From: Nilaparvata lugens
Taxonomy: Eukaryota > Arthropoda > Insecta > Hemiptera > Delphacidae
Length of the DNA stretch: 64,000 nt
Reading direction: 5' to 3'
Assembly: GCF_014356525.2 (NCBI RefSeq)
Contig: NC_052504.1
Coordinates: 63,294,086-63,358,085 of the forward strand
This document shows, one piece after another, positions 1 through 13,400 of this stretch. Position 1 is the first letter of the stretch; every line of letters begins with the position of its first letter. The notes beneath the pieces were generated by a model. The model saw only the letters and a list, made by a program, of their open reading frames with translations, made no database searches and was not told the origin of the DNA. The translations under genes were made by a program, and so were the position numbers.

Positions 1-470
1 CCCTTCCTCTTTCTCTGGTTCGGCAACGATGGGTCGCCTATATTATCAGATTTCTCATTATCAGATTGCATATATTCACGTTTAACGTCCTCGTAGCTTA
101 CAATCTTCCCATCGATCTCCAAAGCATTCACTCTTACTTTAACATTGTGCTTATCTTTTAGTAGCTTTCGTGCCTCATTTAGTTCTCTGCGTTTCTCTCT
201 CGTTTCCTTATCCAGGTCCCGAGCGACGAAAATTTTGGAATTCTTGAGCCTGCCGCAGTTGTCCAGAATACTGTATTATTTAACTCCAGAGACCAACGAC
301 AACATAATAGGACGAACTTTAGAATTGTTTTTACGCCTAGCCTTTTAACAAACAAAGTTTATATCATCTATTCTGAGTTCCACATTTATTATTTCATTAC
401 ATAAATCCCTGATTTTTTCCATGGCCTGTTCTCGCGTCTCGTTTTCAGACTCTTTAACTCCGAAATACAT
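1..470 (-). pseudogene. LINE ORF1 fragment, frameshifted and truncated
   Basis: Read on the minus strand, this stretch gives an ORF1-like protein in pieces. An upstream part carries the motif YFGVKESENETREQAMEKI and an ARR..RP block. After a frameshift near 350 and a stop near 270 there is a block reading SKIFVARDLDKETREKRREL, then a basic region that ends at the window edge. The order 'GV-E', 'ARR..RPI', 'IFV..DL..E.R..R..L' is the usual layout of insect LINE ORF1 nucleic-acid-binding proteins. It lies upstream of the first recognised host exon, on the opposite strand. The clan cannot be told from this piece. The coding reading is fairly clear and it is not functional. Confidence 0.55.
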
Positions 471-686
471 AAGTGGTATTGATTAATAATGTGAATGAAT
501 ACCTTCTGAACGGTTTGAGATATCGATGTGCGGTTTTCATCATTCATTTCTTATTAAAATTTCGTATCGAAATCATGTATCGCATGACCACCTTCCTATT
601 TAAAAAAATAAAGTTGCATTCAATATGGCGGAACCAGATTTTTGAAGTCATAGTAAAGTAGTATTTTCAATTAGAGTAGGATCCCC

Positions 687-816
687 AATCACACACACCG
701 TCAAATTACCTTTGCGTATGAGATATTAAGCCGTTCTCGGACTTTTCACCCAATCACACCCACCGTCAAATTATCTTTGTGTATGAAATATTAAGCCGTT
801 CTCGGACTTTTCATCC
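687..816. repeat. Two tandem copies of a 65-bp unit
   Basis: The unit starting AATCACAC..CACCGTCAAATTA and ending CGTTCTCGGACTTTTCA occurs twice head to tail with a period of 65 bases and only a few differences. It may be part of a dispersed repeat. No coding content is seen. Confidence 0.85.
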
Positions 817-1052
817 ACCCTGTATGTTAAATTGATACTATTTGAAATATTTAATTTAAGAATAAGACATATCAAAAATTTTTGCTATGACCTCTGTTTG
901 TATGAATACATAAAAGACTAGATTGTATCTTGGAAAATTGATGGATAAAGAATCAGAACCAACCTTATTCAATAAATTTGATAGAATGTATTGACGATAG
1001 ATACAAAAAATTCTATAAAAAACCATATTAAAAAATTTGACCAAATACTAAG

Positions 1053-1103
1053 TTCCTCACATCACATCAAATCTCGAAATTCCTCACATCACATCAAATC
1101 TCG
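1053..1103. repeat. Two tandem copies of a 27-bp unit
   Basis: TTCCTCACATCACATCAAAT plus TCTCG occurs twice, 27 bases apart, just upstream of the first recognised host exon. Confidence 0.8.
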
Positions 1104-1220
1104 TTATCTCTCTCTTCATGTCTAGTACATCTTTCTCAATAGAATAACCTTTGAATTCTTAACTGTGCATTCTTATATGCATCTTACTCTTCTATGTAGT
1201 TGATGGATCATTTGTTCTAG

Positions 1221-1471
1221 ATCACTTATACAATCTAATGGACTGAAAGGACATGTTAAAATGGAGCAATCGTCCCCTTTCACTCCCACCAGCATATCTT
1301 TGCAATGGTCATGGACTGGCAGTTCAAAGGAAACGATTGGTGGATTCAGGATACACTCACTGCCCGCAATTCCATCGGTTGCCAGATTGAAGAAACTGGC
1401 GCCGTGTGATGGCATCGGAGATGTTTACAACCCTTCTAACCTTCCCGTTGGAGCCGAAGCGCTACCTTCAG
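1221..1471 (+). CDS. Exon 1 of window: SOD-like domain 1, N-terminal part
   Basis: The acceptor is TTGTTCTAG before 1221 and the donor is CTTCAG|GTTAGC. The exon starts by completing a codon (two bases carried in) and leaves one base over. The frame stays open upstream of the first ATG, so this is an internal exon. It encodes GLKGHVKMEQ (the SOD FEQ strand), GGFRIHSLP (SOD FHVH with the first His replaced by Arg) and CDGIGDVYNP (SOD Cys followed by HFNP, with the His replaced). The structural Cys is kept. The final codon is completed to Gly by the next exon. Confidence 0.85.
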
Positions 1472-4400
1472 GTTAGCAAATTCAAGCAAGTTCATCTGTA
1501 GATACTGAAAATCCAGTTTTAGTGTTTTCATGAAGACCTTTCAAGTGCAGTGAGATTTGAGCACAAATTACAGTACCGTACGGGAGTAGGTACTTATTCT
1601 GACCAGTCCTTAAGATGCTGAAAGAAATCGGAAGATGAGCGAATCAGTACGTATTCAAGTTTTCACGGAATCAAGTTTCGACTGATTACACAGTCAGCTA
1701 CTCCGTTATGTTATGTTTGAAGGACATTACGGAAGGATGTTATGTTTGGATTCAAGAATCCAAAGGTTCAAAGAACCTCACACGTCAACCGGAGCTTATT
1801 GTGTGTCCCTTGTACGTTAGTTGGGCAAACCAACACATGTGTCCTTTACAAGATCCAGGAGTTTTCCCCTATACTAAAATCCCATTCATAACCTGGTTGC
1901 TTGCAGCCAAACAGAGCCCTTCTGCTTGTCCCCAGTGGGAACGCGACTAGGTGCCACCCCGACTACTTTACACCCCGTCAACCTGTCCCCTTTTAAAACC
2001 GGTTGTTAGGGGACAAGTTGACGTGAGTCATCCCCGTCTACTTGTCTCCTAAGGAGGTGATAACTAGTCGCGAGGTGTCAAGGTGTCGTCTACGGTCATG
2101 ACTAGTTGGCACCTTCGGTCCAGTAGGTGACAAGTAGTCGGGGTGACAACTTGATGGCAATGGTATATTTTTACGAGTGTACAGGTAGTCGTCACGACAC
2201 GTACGGTCACGACAACCTATCACCTCGATTCCACACCACAAGAAATCACCATTTCGGCTGGTTCTTCATTTGAAAGTTTGAAAATGAAGCCAAACTGTCA
2301 AGTTTATAGGAATTTAATTTGTTGATTTCCCATGTTGAAATTCATTAAACGAAACTAAATGAATGATGAAAGATTTTTAATGTTGGAATGACAAAATTGA
2401 ACTCTGGATCAAATTTGAAATAAACTGTTACAAGTGATAAACAAACTATGCCAGTTGAAAACATCACAGGTGGCAATCAGATGATTCTCCACAAATTTTA
2501 TATGAAAAGGCATTAAGATTCCAAATTTCTCATTGGCCTTCTTATGTATGTTCTGATTGCCATCTGAGCGCAAGTGTATATAAATAATTTTTTATCCTCA
2601 TAATATATAACTGAACAAAAGTGTTTAGAATTGTGTTCTACCATGGCTTACTTTAGATAAAGGCTGAAGAGCACAACTTGGCAACGTCGCAGTCAAGCTC
2701 AGCTTCAGGCTGAGAAACGTGAATTCACTTGGGTAGACTCCCGATTAACTACCAGCTTTACGCTCTTTATCAAATACCAATACTGAGAAATTCAATTCAA
2801 TGATAGTAAAAAATATATAATATTAACTGATAGACTAATTTTAACTTTAGCTCTAGGAGTTTCAAGTATAATGTCTTGCTTGGCAATATATTTCACTGTC
2901 ATTACTTTCTGTGTCTGTATTTCCTACGAGCAATTTTAACGATCAAATGTATTTCATTAATAGATGAAAGTATTGAATAGTACCTTCTAAAATAATGTAA
3001 AATAAAAATGTGTAAAATAATGTAAAATAAAAAGTCGAATATTGTCTTCTTTTTAAGAAACTTCTGAATTTAATGCATTCGCTTTTTGTGCATCTATAAC
3101 TATCTATAAACCATGATGATAATCGATAGTTCAATAATATCTATCAAAGGGAATATATTCTACTACCATTTAGTTTTTGTTCGTAATAATATCCATCAAT
3201 TTATATTAAAACACATCACACCCTACCCTTTATTATTCTTTTTTCTTTTAAAACAAGACTTGTTTCAACTCATCTTTTTTTATTTAGGAAAAATGGCTTC
3301 AGATGAGTTGGAACTAGTCGTGTTTTGGAAGAAAAAAATACAAAGAGTACGGTATTGAAGATTTATATCATGTTTTAATAATTTCAAAGTAGCCTTATAA
3401 AGAGAAGTGATAATTCATATTAATAATGAATTATTATTGAATGAATAAATTGCTGGAATAATGATAATTCATTCAACTTTATCCATTAACTCAATTATAT
3501 CTAGGCATAATAGTATACAAAAAATCACAGAAGAATTGATATCCAATAGCAATAGTTTAATCTATGTTTACATATCTCTGTGGGTTTATAATCACATTAT
3601 TGACATAAATCAAATACTTACTATCCCTACTAACAATTAATGCAAATGATTTCACAATATATAATAATACAAATGATTCTACAAAATACAATTTTTCTAA
3701 TGGTGTAATGAATCTATGCATATCAAATAAAGCAAAGTCAGCCTGAACTACACGTTAACATATTGAACATGTTCCGGCCTTCCATCTATAGTAGGCTGTG
3801 TTTCTACATCTGGTTCAGTCAACAAAACGGCTTATTATTCAATTTTATTCTGTTTCAACCAACTAGAAAGAAATTTGTCCATAAAATAGCAAAGACGGCG
3901 AATATCCCGAACCGTGCATTTGATGGGAAAATGTTACTGAATTAAAAGTGCTTAGAATTCTACATCATAACCAGTAATAAAAATGGCTTAATCCCCCCTC
4001 CCCACGCCGCGGGAGGCTGTGCCGATTAGTGCTTTGTAGCTGACAAGTAGTCAGGGTGACACCTTGACGCCAGCGTGTAAGGTGTCATGTTGACGTGACC
4101 CATCCCCGTCTACTTGTCTCCTTTCTAAGGAGGTGACAACTGATCGGGGGGACACCCTGACGGGAGGGTGCGAGGTATCAAGTTGTCGTTTACGGTCATG
4201 ACTAGTTGGCACCTTTGGTCCAGTAGGTGACAAGTAGTCGGGGGGACAACTAGATGGCAATGGTATATTTATACGAGGGTACAAGTAGTCGCCTATGGCC
4301 AAAATGACCAGGTGTCAGGTAGTCGGGGTGACACCTAGACGGTGACCCGTCCCCAGTCTCTCGTAATCCAGTATGATATGCTTGGCAGTCTCTTCAGACT

Positions 4401-7400
4401 GATTGGTCCTCGTGACTTACTTGATTTCCACTCCTGGCCTTTTTTTGTAGGTCCTTCCGCTGAGGGAGGGGTCGCCAAATTGCCTCTAGGGCGCCTGGCC
4501 ACACTCAATTCAGCATCTTGACCCACATTTGTGCCTGGAGGTTAACCCATCTTTGGTCTCTGGGTTTTTCTTTTTGCTTCCCCCCCCCCGAAACTTTACA
4601 GGGTCAAAACCTCTCTCAAGAAGTTTTGCTTGCTTGAATGGGCCGCCCTTCTTTGAGCAGTGGTGAGGTTTGGTCTCTCCACCCGCAAACTGCTTGGTTG
4701 CTCTATTGCATCCCCAGGCATTCCTATGGATTCTCGCTTTTCTGGACTTCTGAGAACCTCACCCTCCCTCTTCAGTTGGGTGGGATGGTGCGGTTGAGCT
4801 TACGTCATCCATGTCGTGATCAGTAGAAGCTTTCTCAATGTTGATAAACCTCTACATAAGAGTGCAACGGACCTCCTGTGTTCCTGAAGCACCCATTTCA
4901 GATTTAGGAACCTGCCCTGATGGGGCAAATCCCGATGGGTTTGAAGGCAAGGTAACTTCTAGAGTTTCCTTGGGGTTTAGTTTGTTCTTTTTTTGTTGTT
5001 GTTCATGTGGTTCCCACGAACAGCTAGGGAAGTAGAGTCTACCCAGACAGAGCCCCGCAAGTCCAGGCAAAGCTGAATACTATAGTTGGGCGCCTGGTAT
5101 CCTGCAGGTAATATTAGAGACACCATATAAAAACACCACCCATCAGCACAGTTCACATCACACCTTGGGTTGACCTAAGAACTAAGAATGTGGCCATGAG
5201 ACAAGCCGACAGATAGAAAGTAAGAATGACACACAGCTAAGTCAATGGAAAACGTGTCATTCTAGAAATGAAAAATGCCAAAGCATATCATAATAAGAAG
5301 GAGAAGAAAGGGTTTGGAAGAAGGGCTTTGGATTAGGGGTCCCTTTAAAACGCCTCCTACGACAAGCAGGGATACTGTGGGTGTATTCTGGTTTTCAACA
5401 AATTCTTGAGGCCGATGTTCGACTCAAAGCTACACCGTTGTACACTAGTTCGGGATTAGTGAGAAATAAGTTGAAGGTTAAAGGTTGGTTAGGTTAGGGA
5501 TTAGGCTTTTGCTTTTTAATGGCGAAATGCTGGTATTATTCAGAATTATTATTCCTTCTCAATCTTGCAAAATAATAGAATAAATCTTCCAATCTGTAAC
5601 CGCCCCAGATGGGGGTAAAAGAGAGTTCTCTAAATACTAAAAGACGAGTCATGGGACTGGACAAACAACAAGCTTTTGCATTCTATTCATCTTCTCTAAA
5701 TTATATTAAATGAATTAATCTAATTTAAATTTAGACAACAGATAATCTGTATCGTTTGATTGCATCATTCTATAAAACTGCCTGTAAAATTTTGCTAACT
5801 GTCTGGAATTCTAACTGATCACGAAGGTAGCGTGGACTTAACTCATTTCTCTACTCCAAATGAATAATAGAGGACTCGGTCATTTAAGTGATTTTAGCAT
5901 GAGCTAGAAAATTTTATGGCTCTCGCTATCTAAAATTAATAATCCCATTTTGATTTGAACTTGTCACTACAGTAGTATGTTCTCACTAATATTAATCTTC
6001 AACATTAGAGACAACATACACAAATTATTGCTTTTAAAAATGGCTTTGTTTAGCCATTGGATAAATATTTATCAATGGAAATTTTGAATTTATCTGTAAG
6101 CCCAAGGCAATATCCTGTTTGACCTGACCTCTACTCAGACTCACCATCCAGCTGGTGAAGCGAGGGCTTGCGTCTGCCAGCAGCCTTTTGCCAAGTGCTT
6201 GATCAGGGTGATCCTGTCATTGCTGGTGGTTCAAGTCCCTGGACCATTTACTTATTGTGTGGAAGGCAGTTGTAAAGGTGCGTACAGATTTACGCGCCGC
6301 GAACATGAGCAATTCACTTTTAATCAGCTGATGTCAAGCTTTTATATCTGTTATAGCTGATTATATCTGTATTTTTACAGAAAAAGTAAGATACAGATAT
6401 AAAAGCTTGACATCAGCTGATTAAAAGTGAATTGCTCATGTTCGCGGCGCGTATATCTGTACGCACCTTTATACTTATGCCACAGCCCGGTTCTGGGCCA
6501 AGGAATGGCATACTAGAACCTCGCTTAGCAAGCTTATCTGCAGGCCAGTGCTGATTTAAATATGATTTTACGATTACATCGTAATTTTACTTCTACAAAG
6601 ATAATAATTAATCCTTCTGGTTAATTATAAAAAGAATCTATAATTTTTGAATTTCATACGCCCAATATTATAATTTACAAAGTAAATTATTATTACTTTC
6701 AACATTCACAAATTCACTTCAAATAATAAACAAACTACTTTAACATATTCTACGGAGAAAATAATACACATTAGGAAATTCAAACAATAAACATATTTAA
6801 CAAACACGTTAATTTGGAGGCCTGGAGGCCCGAGGCTACCTCTGGATTTTTAATGTTATTACGACCGCGGCTTAATTGGGACTGAACTTTTCCACGCAAA
6901 TTATGTTTCCCTTCCACCAACGAGACGACGGTCCACGTGGAGACAAAGCACAATTCCGTAGGAAAAGAAAGTGCAAGTTTGAAATATTCCCAAATACTCG
7001 TGTATTTCCCATCGCTAATGAAAATACAGTTCCGTGAGAATACCTCAACCCTCCATAAAATTGGAGTCTTCTCGGACGCAATTTAGCAAAATCTTAATGT
7101 GCAAAAATATTTTTCAACAAAAAATGAATTTCTCACGATAAAAATTTACACACAAAATTCAGCTACAAGATCACTGAAGTCTCATTGTTGAAGTCCTTGA
7201 AGTCCTTATTCTTCACTTTTTTTTAATTAACCCAATCAATAAATTTATTTCAATATCATAACCATTACAAATCAATACAACAGTTCATGAGCGAGTTCTT
7301 CAACCCAATGGGTCTCTAGTAAATTTCTTTTAACTAGTTAACCATTTCACACGAGAAAATTCAACTAATCTTCCAATGTAATTGTTTTTTATGACTGTAT

Positions 7401-10400
7401 TTTGATCTTATAAATGACTTTTTGTGTTTATTATTCTATTGTTATATGACTTTTGCATCACAACTACATTGATTTTTTGTCTTGATTAAAGGTGCTGGAA
7501 CTCAGGACAAATACGCAGTCGGGGACCTGTCAGGTAAAATTGGCTACGATGGAGAGAAGTCATGGGATATGTATCTTCCACTAAGAGGTCGATATAGTGT
7601 GTCCCATCGGTCTCTTGTAATTTACAGGTAGATATTCATCAAAAGCATTACATCGCTAACTTACGCTCACCTTGGAGAAAATAAATTTACGCCTATCAAG
7701 TGAGAGATATATTCTCATCGTGGAATACAGTTGCAGACTGGGATTAATAACTCTCATATTTCTCAATATTCAGTGAGTCTTAAAATTCTTCATCAGTCTT
7801 GATATGCGATATTTCATCAAGTTTTCAAACTCTATAATAAACAAATTGCAGACAATACTTTCAGCAAGTTGTCTTTTTGTGAATCAAAACTTGATTCAGT
7901 GGTTTTCGGTTCTAAAATATTCACCATATTCAATGCGTTTGATTTTTAGAAATTTTGGAATATTCGTTAGTTAATTTTGAAATGATTGAATTTATTAATA
8001 ATTTTCTAATTCATTGATGTTTATATAGTACAGTAAAACTTTTTTCAGTGTTTCAAATGAAATGTTAACAGTCTATAATAAAAAATATATATTTCAAAAG
8101 AACAATTACAATGAATTAATTAACTCAGAGAAAAAAATTCTGGTCATCGATTATTTTTAATGAATAATAATATTGTGTGACCTTCCTGGGTAAAATCTGC
8201 TGTCAGAGTTTTTGGTCGTATATGATCAATTTCAGGGTCTCTGAGATCACCTAACAACTGTTTGAAGGAATGAGTCAATAGAAATTTTGCACCTTCATTC
8301 TATTTGTGTTGTAGGAATGGTGATGATGGCTCAGAAGTGCCCTGGATATGTTCTTTATTGGTGAGATATCATCATGTAGATCAAGACCAAAAACTTCCAA
8401 TGAAAACAGTCGAAGCTCTTTTCAGGTAAGTCAACTTAAACCCTTTGCGCTCTTTGCGAACTTGTTTAACTTTGTCTCTTATATCCAGCGTTACTGGCTA
8501 CTACAAATTTCCTCTACAACAATTTTCAATACGTATATAATATTCTTCAAGTCTTGACTTATTTTATACAGACTGAATTTTTTCACGTTATAATTGTATG
8601 TAATGAAATAAATGAATAATTGTTTGTTGTAGATACCCATTAGCTGGTCGTGTTGTTTTGAGACAGCCGGCCGAAGATTGGGTGGCTGACACGACGATCG
8701 TGATCGATCAGCTGGTGTACTCGGACGGCACTTCGGTCAACAACACTCACGAGCACCGGTGGGGCATCACTGAGCACTCTCCCGGCAAAGACTTCTACAA
8801 CTGGACTGCCAGATGTGTGTCTGCTGGAACTACCTTCGATCCATTCCATGTAGGCAATACGAAAGATATTGAGATAATAATTTATTACTTGTGAATTTCC
8901 AGCATGTCTGGTATTGAGAGATAGTTTTCGGTCTACAGTCAAGCTTTTCAAAAGATTTCTGCTCTTCTGGACACAGTAAGAATACATTGGCTCTGATGGG
9001 AGCATTCACACATATTCTTTCTGTCAATGTGTGAAGAATTATAATAACTAATGGCATTCTTTTCCAGCACAATTAGGTTAGGAACTAATTGGAATTCCGG
9101 GAGTCATATCTCGTTATTTATTTATTGCATTTATTGCCAATCAAAAATCATTATAGTATACAATATGATTGAGAGAAGACAACGGGCGTAGCCCAAAACT
9201 GTCTTTCTCCAAAATTTTGATGAATTTAACTCAGTTGTAAATGAAATAAATTGATTAAGGTTGGTGCACTTTTGATTGCCCGAAAACCAATTCAATTGAA
9301 ATCCTGTTGGTGAATGAAAACGCCGTGAGACTGATTTTATGGAACACAGCACTCAAACGCTGTGAGAAATAGTAAGCTGCTCAAAGTACCATTCTTTTTA
9401 TGATAATAGGCGTTGCAATTGTTTGGCACCAGTAAGATTTAGTCAATTATTGCTGATTTGATAAATATGGTGAATTGTGGTTGAGAAAAGAGACTAGTAC
9501 CTCCTTATGACATAATCGTTATTCAGTCAGCGTTCACTCGCGTAGCGAGTAGACGTAGTTTTTTCAGCAGAAGTAGAAAAAATAGTGTATGCTATAGTAA
9601 ATTGCTGTGTACAGTGTTGTAGCTGTTGCGGATAGAGTTCAGTGCCCCGCGAATCGGAATAAGGTCAGTGCTGACTTGACATATTTTCAGGAGGCTGGGA
9701 AATGTCGACGGTCAAAAACCTGTCTGCGTTTCTCCAGCTAGTATGAAGAGCAGGATGACGTCATGGCTCAAACAACACCTACGAAGAGCGTTGACCCTCC
9801 AACAGCCGGCACCAGCACCAGCTCACCGCAATCAACTGAAAACTGCAACTGAGCAGTATTTGTATAATGCGTGCAAAGAAGACACCTGTCTGCACAGTAT
9901 AGAAAAAGAGCGAATGAATAAATTGGAAATGGAGTTGGAGAAAGCACGTCTGGAGATTAATCAATTGAAAGATATGCTTTCATCATCGACTACTTCAAAG
10001 AATATCCAATTACCATCATCTTCATCAATAACTTCAAAACAATAATCTTCATCTTCGAATAAAAATGATAGTTATTCGCCACCCAATTGGGAACAAAGAA
10101 GAGATAGTAGCAACATAGACCTCATGGATTCTTCCTAAACAAGAGAATAGGAATATACGTGATTCACGAGACACAAAAAGACTTCCAATAGAGTCAATAA
10201 AACCGGCTGTCAAGAAAAATAAGCGACCACCAGTCATATTGAGCAATGTACAGGAGTATACTAAAATTAAAGAGGCATTTAAATCGAAAAATCTTAATTT
10301 CAATGCCAACATATGATGAACATCAACCAGCTAAAATTGAATGTTGAAACTGAACAAGAATACAGTGATTTAACTAAGATGTTGAATGAAGCTAAATGTG

Positions 10401-13400
10401 AATGGCACACGTTCGAAAACAAACTCGTCCAATTCGTGTCTTGGCTGAAGAGCTTCATTCATCATGCAATCCAGAGGATATGAAGAAAGATCTTCTAAGA
10501 AGAGGCTTTCAAATAATCAGTGCTGTCAACAAAATGAAAAAAGTGAAGAAGGATGGAAAAGAACACATTATCAGACTTCCAATGTTCATGTTAACATTCA
10601 AGAATACAGAAGATACAAAAAATATGAAATTAAACGTTTTTACCATATGAAAGTGAAAATTTATTCAATTAGAAGCAATAAAATGATTCCGCAGTGTAAA
10701 CGTTGTCAGCGGTTTGGTCATAATCAAGCATACTGTCAACATGTGAAGTGGGCTGGAAAACAATGGACTATTTCATGTAGCAAGGCTAAAGAAACCCCAC
10801 CAAATGTTTCAATTGTGACGAAGCTTACCCAGCTAACTACAGAGGCTGTCTCTTCGCTAAAGAACTTCAGAGAAGAAGAACTGAAAAAGACAACATAGTT
10901 AAAAGAAGTATCGATGAACCACATACAACCCAACAGAGAAACTTCACTTCAAAAAAGTACACTGGAGAAATATCCTATTCCCAAGTAACCAAACACACTC
11001 CAACAGGAGAGTCAACCAAAACAACAACAATAACCATTTAATGTTAATAAGGTTTTGAAGGAAATTTTAAAAAAGTTTAAATATTCTTTCTGGACGACTT
11101 GACAGCTTGGAAGGGAAGAGTAATAGTATCGAGAAGAAAACTAGAAAATGAATATTGCAAGCCAACACGATATTAGGATTGCTACCTGGAATGCCAATAA
11201 AATAAATAATATCAATAATAATAGACAACAAGAAATAGAAATATTTCTAATGACACGAAATATAGATGTTTATATATATTTGCCTCATCTCTGAAACCCA
11301 TTCAACTGAGCAGACTCACTTCAAAATCAATGGATATAATGTTTACGAAACTATTCATCCTCAAAATCAAGCAAGAGGTGGAAGTGCTGTAATATTGAAG
11401 GAGAGAATTAAACACTATGAAGACTTCAGTATTCAAAGTGATGAAATACAGCTACCTGTAGTTGGAATAGAGTCCATCAACCAGAAAATACTTGTTGGAG
11501 CTGCATATTTTTCGCCACATTACAATTTATAGAAAAATGAATGATTATACAAATATTCTTCTCCAGCTTGGAGATAGATTCATAGTAGGTGGAGATTTTA
11601 ATGCCAAGCATTAGGATTGGGGTTCAGGACTCACAACTACCAAAGGAAAAGAACTCAGAGAGGCTATCCAGGAGCTGGGCTGCGAATTCCATTCAACAGG
11701 GACATCTACTTATTGACCAACAAATTTGAATAAAACTAGATCTTCTAGATTTCTTCATAACAAAGAGAACATCCAGTAATTTTATTGACCTGGACTCTGA
11801 TCATTCAGCTGTAGTTCTCACACCTAGTGAACGAGTAACAAAGAAAGAAGACAAACCAATGTTAGTCAAAAGAACAACAGACTGTGGATTTGGTGAGTGA
11901 CATCAACTTGAATTTATTCCACTTAGAACAGCTGAGCAGTTGAGTGAAGCAGCAAAAAATGTCATGTGGCAAATCCAGAAATCAGCCTGGAAAAACACCA
12001 GACAATACACCAGGAAAACAAAAGAATGCAATTACCCCCTGGAGATTCGACAACTTGTTTTAGAAAAACGAAGGGCAAGAAGAAAATGGCAACGAGTTCT
12101 TGATCCTGCTGAAAAAATATCTTCAATAACAAAACACAATTGAGAAGAGAGATAAGGAAACCTGAGGAATCCATTAACAACTACCTTCAAAACTTGGCAG
12201 CTGATGCAAGTACAGATTATTCATTTTGGATGCAAGTACAGATTATTCATTTTGGAAAGCAACAAAAATAATCGAGTGACCAATATTACTGTACAGAACT
12301 CAGAATGCTAAAAATAAAAATGAAAAATTGTACTGTTGAATTGAACTTTACTTTTACAAAACTTGAACATAATGACTAATCGTAAAACCATATAACAAAC
12401 TTTTAGTCTGAAGGGTTGCCAAGGCAACGAATGCTAATAACATGGAAGCCATGAAGGGGATTTCCTTCACACTCCCTAGTTTGTTCTGCCAAGTTTTGCA
12501 AGATCACCATAATATTATAGTTCACTGGAGACATCTTCTTACTCACTTCAAATGGTCCCACCCAAGGGAGATGGAATCTACTCGATTCTCCAGGCTTTAC
12601 TGCAGAATTGTGCAGATAAACTGTATCTCCAGCTTTGAATTCTCTTGGTTTTCTGCCTTTATTAGCGGTTATAAGCCGTTTATCTGCTGCTTCCGAGGAA
12701 TTCTTGACAGCTTGTTGATAAGCCTCACCCAGTCTCATTTTCAATGTCTTCAAATGCTCTCCTACTGAACAACGCTTTAGGTCTTGAAGTATGGGTTGAT
12801 TGGCAGGTAACACCATTTCATGACCCCGACATAGAAAGAATGGGGAATACCCTGTTGAAGAATGAGGAACTGAATTATAAGCCATTAGAGCATAAGGCAA
12901 CCAGTTGTCCCAGTCACTACCATCCCGTTGGACAAAGTGAGCCACGCTCTCATTGAGGGTGCGATGTAATCTCTATTCTCTCATTGCCTCCTGGGTGGCA
13001 TGCTGTGGTCTAAATTTTTGCTATTCCCAGCTGGTTTCATACTTCCACAAATAGCTTTGATAAGAAGTTTTTGCCTTGGTCTGTCATCAGTCGAGTTGGT
13101 ACACCATGTCTGGATATGATTTGTGTAACCAAGGCTTTGGCAATTTATTCAGCAGTTTGGTTTGGTAGTGGAAGGGCTTCTGAAAACTTGGTAAAGTGGT
13201 CTATGAAACTCACATAGTAACGATTTCCATGAGTGCTTGTTGGCAAGGGACCAACCACATCCATTATCACTAATTCCATAGGATGAGTTGGTTCATAGGC
13301 TTTTTCCAAGGGCACTTTCAAGGCACAGGGAGTTTTACGGAGTTTTACTTATAGCACAATAACTGTGCAATAATTATTGTGGCATTGTCTTCCATATTGT

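Noticed and set aside
5490..5510. GGTTAGGTTAGG resembling insect telomere repeats
   Set aside because: Only two to three units within unrelated sequence; chance or a trivial repeat.
6120..6270. Possible tRNA-derived SINE with GGTTCAAGTCC (B-box-like)
   Set aside because: The B box is good, but I found no convincing A box, tail or target duplication, and it does not fold into a tRNA by eye.
8640..9072. Minus-strand ORFs opposite exon 4
   Set aside because: They are shadows of the SOD-like exon on the other strand.
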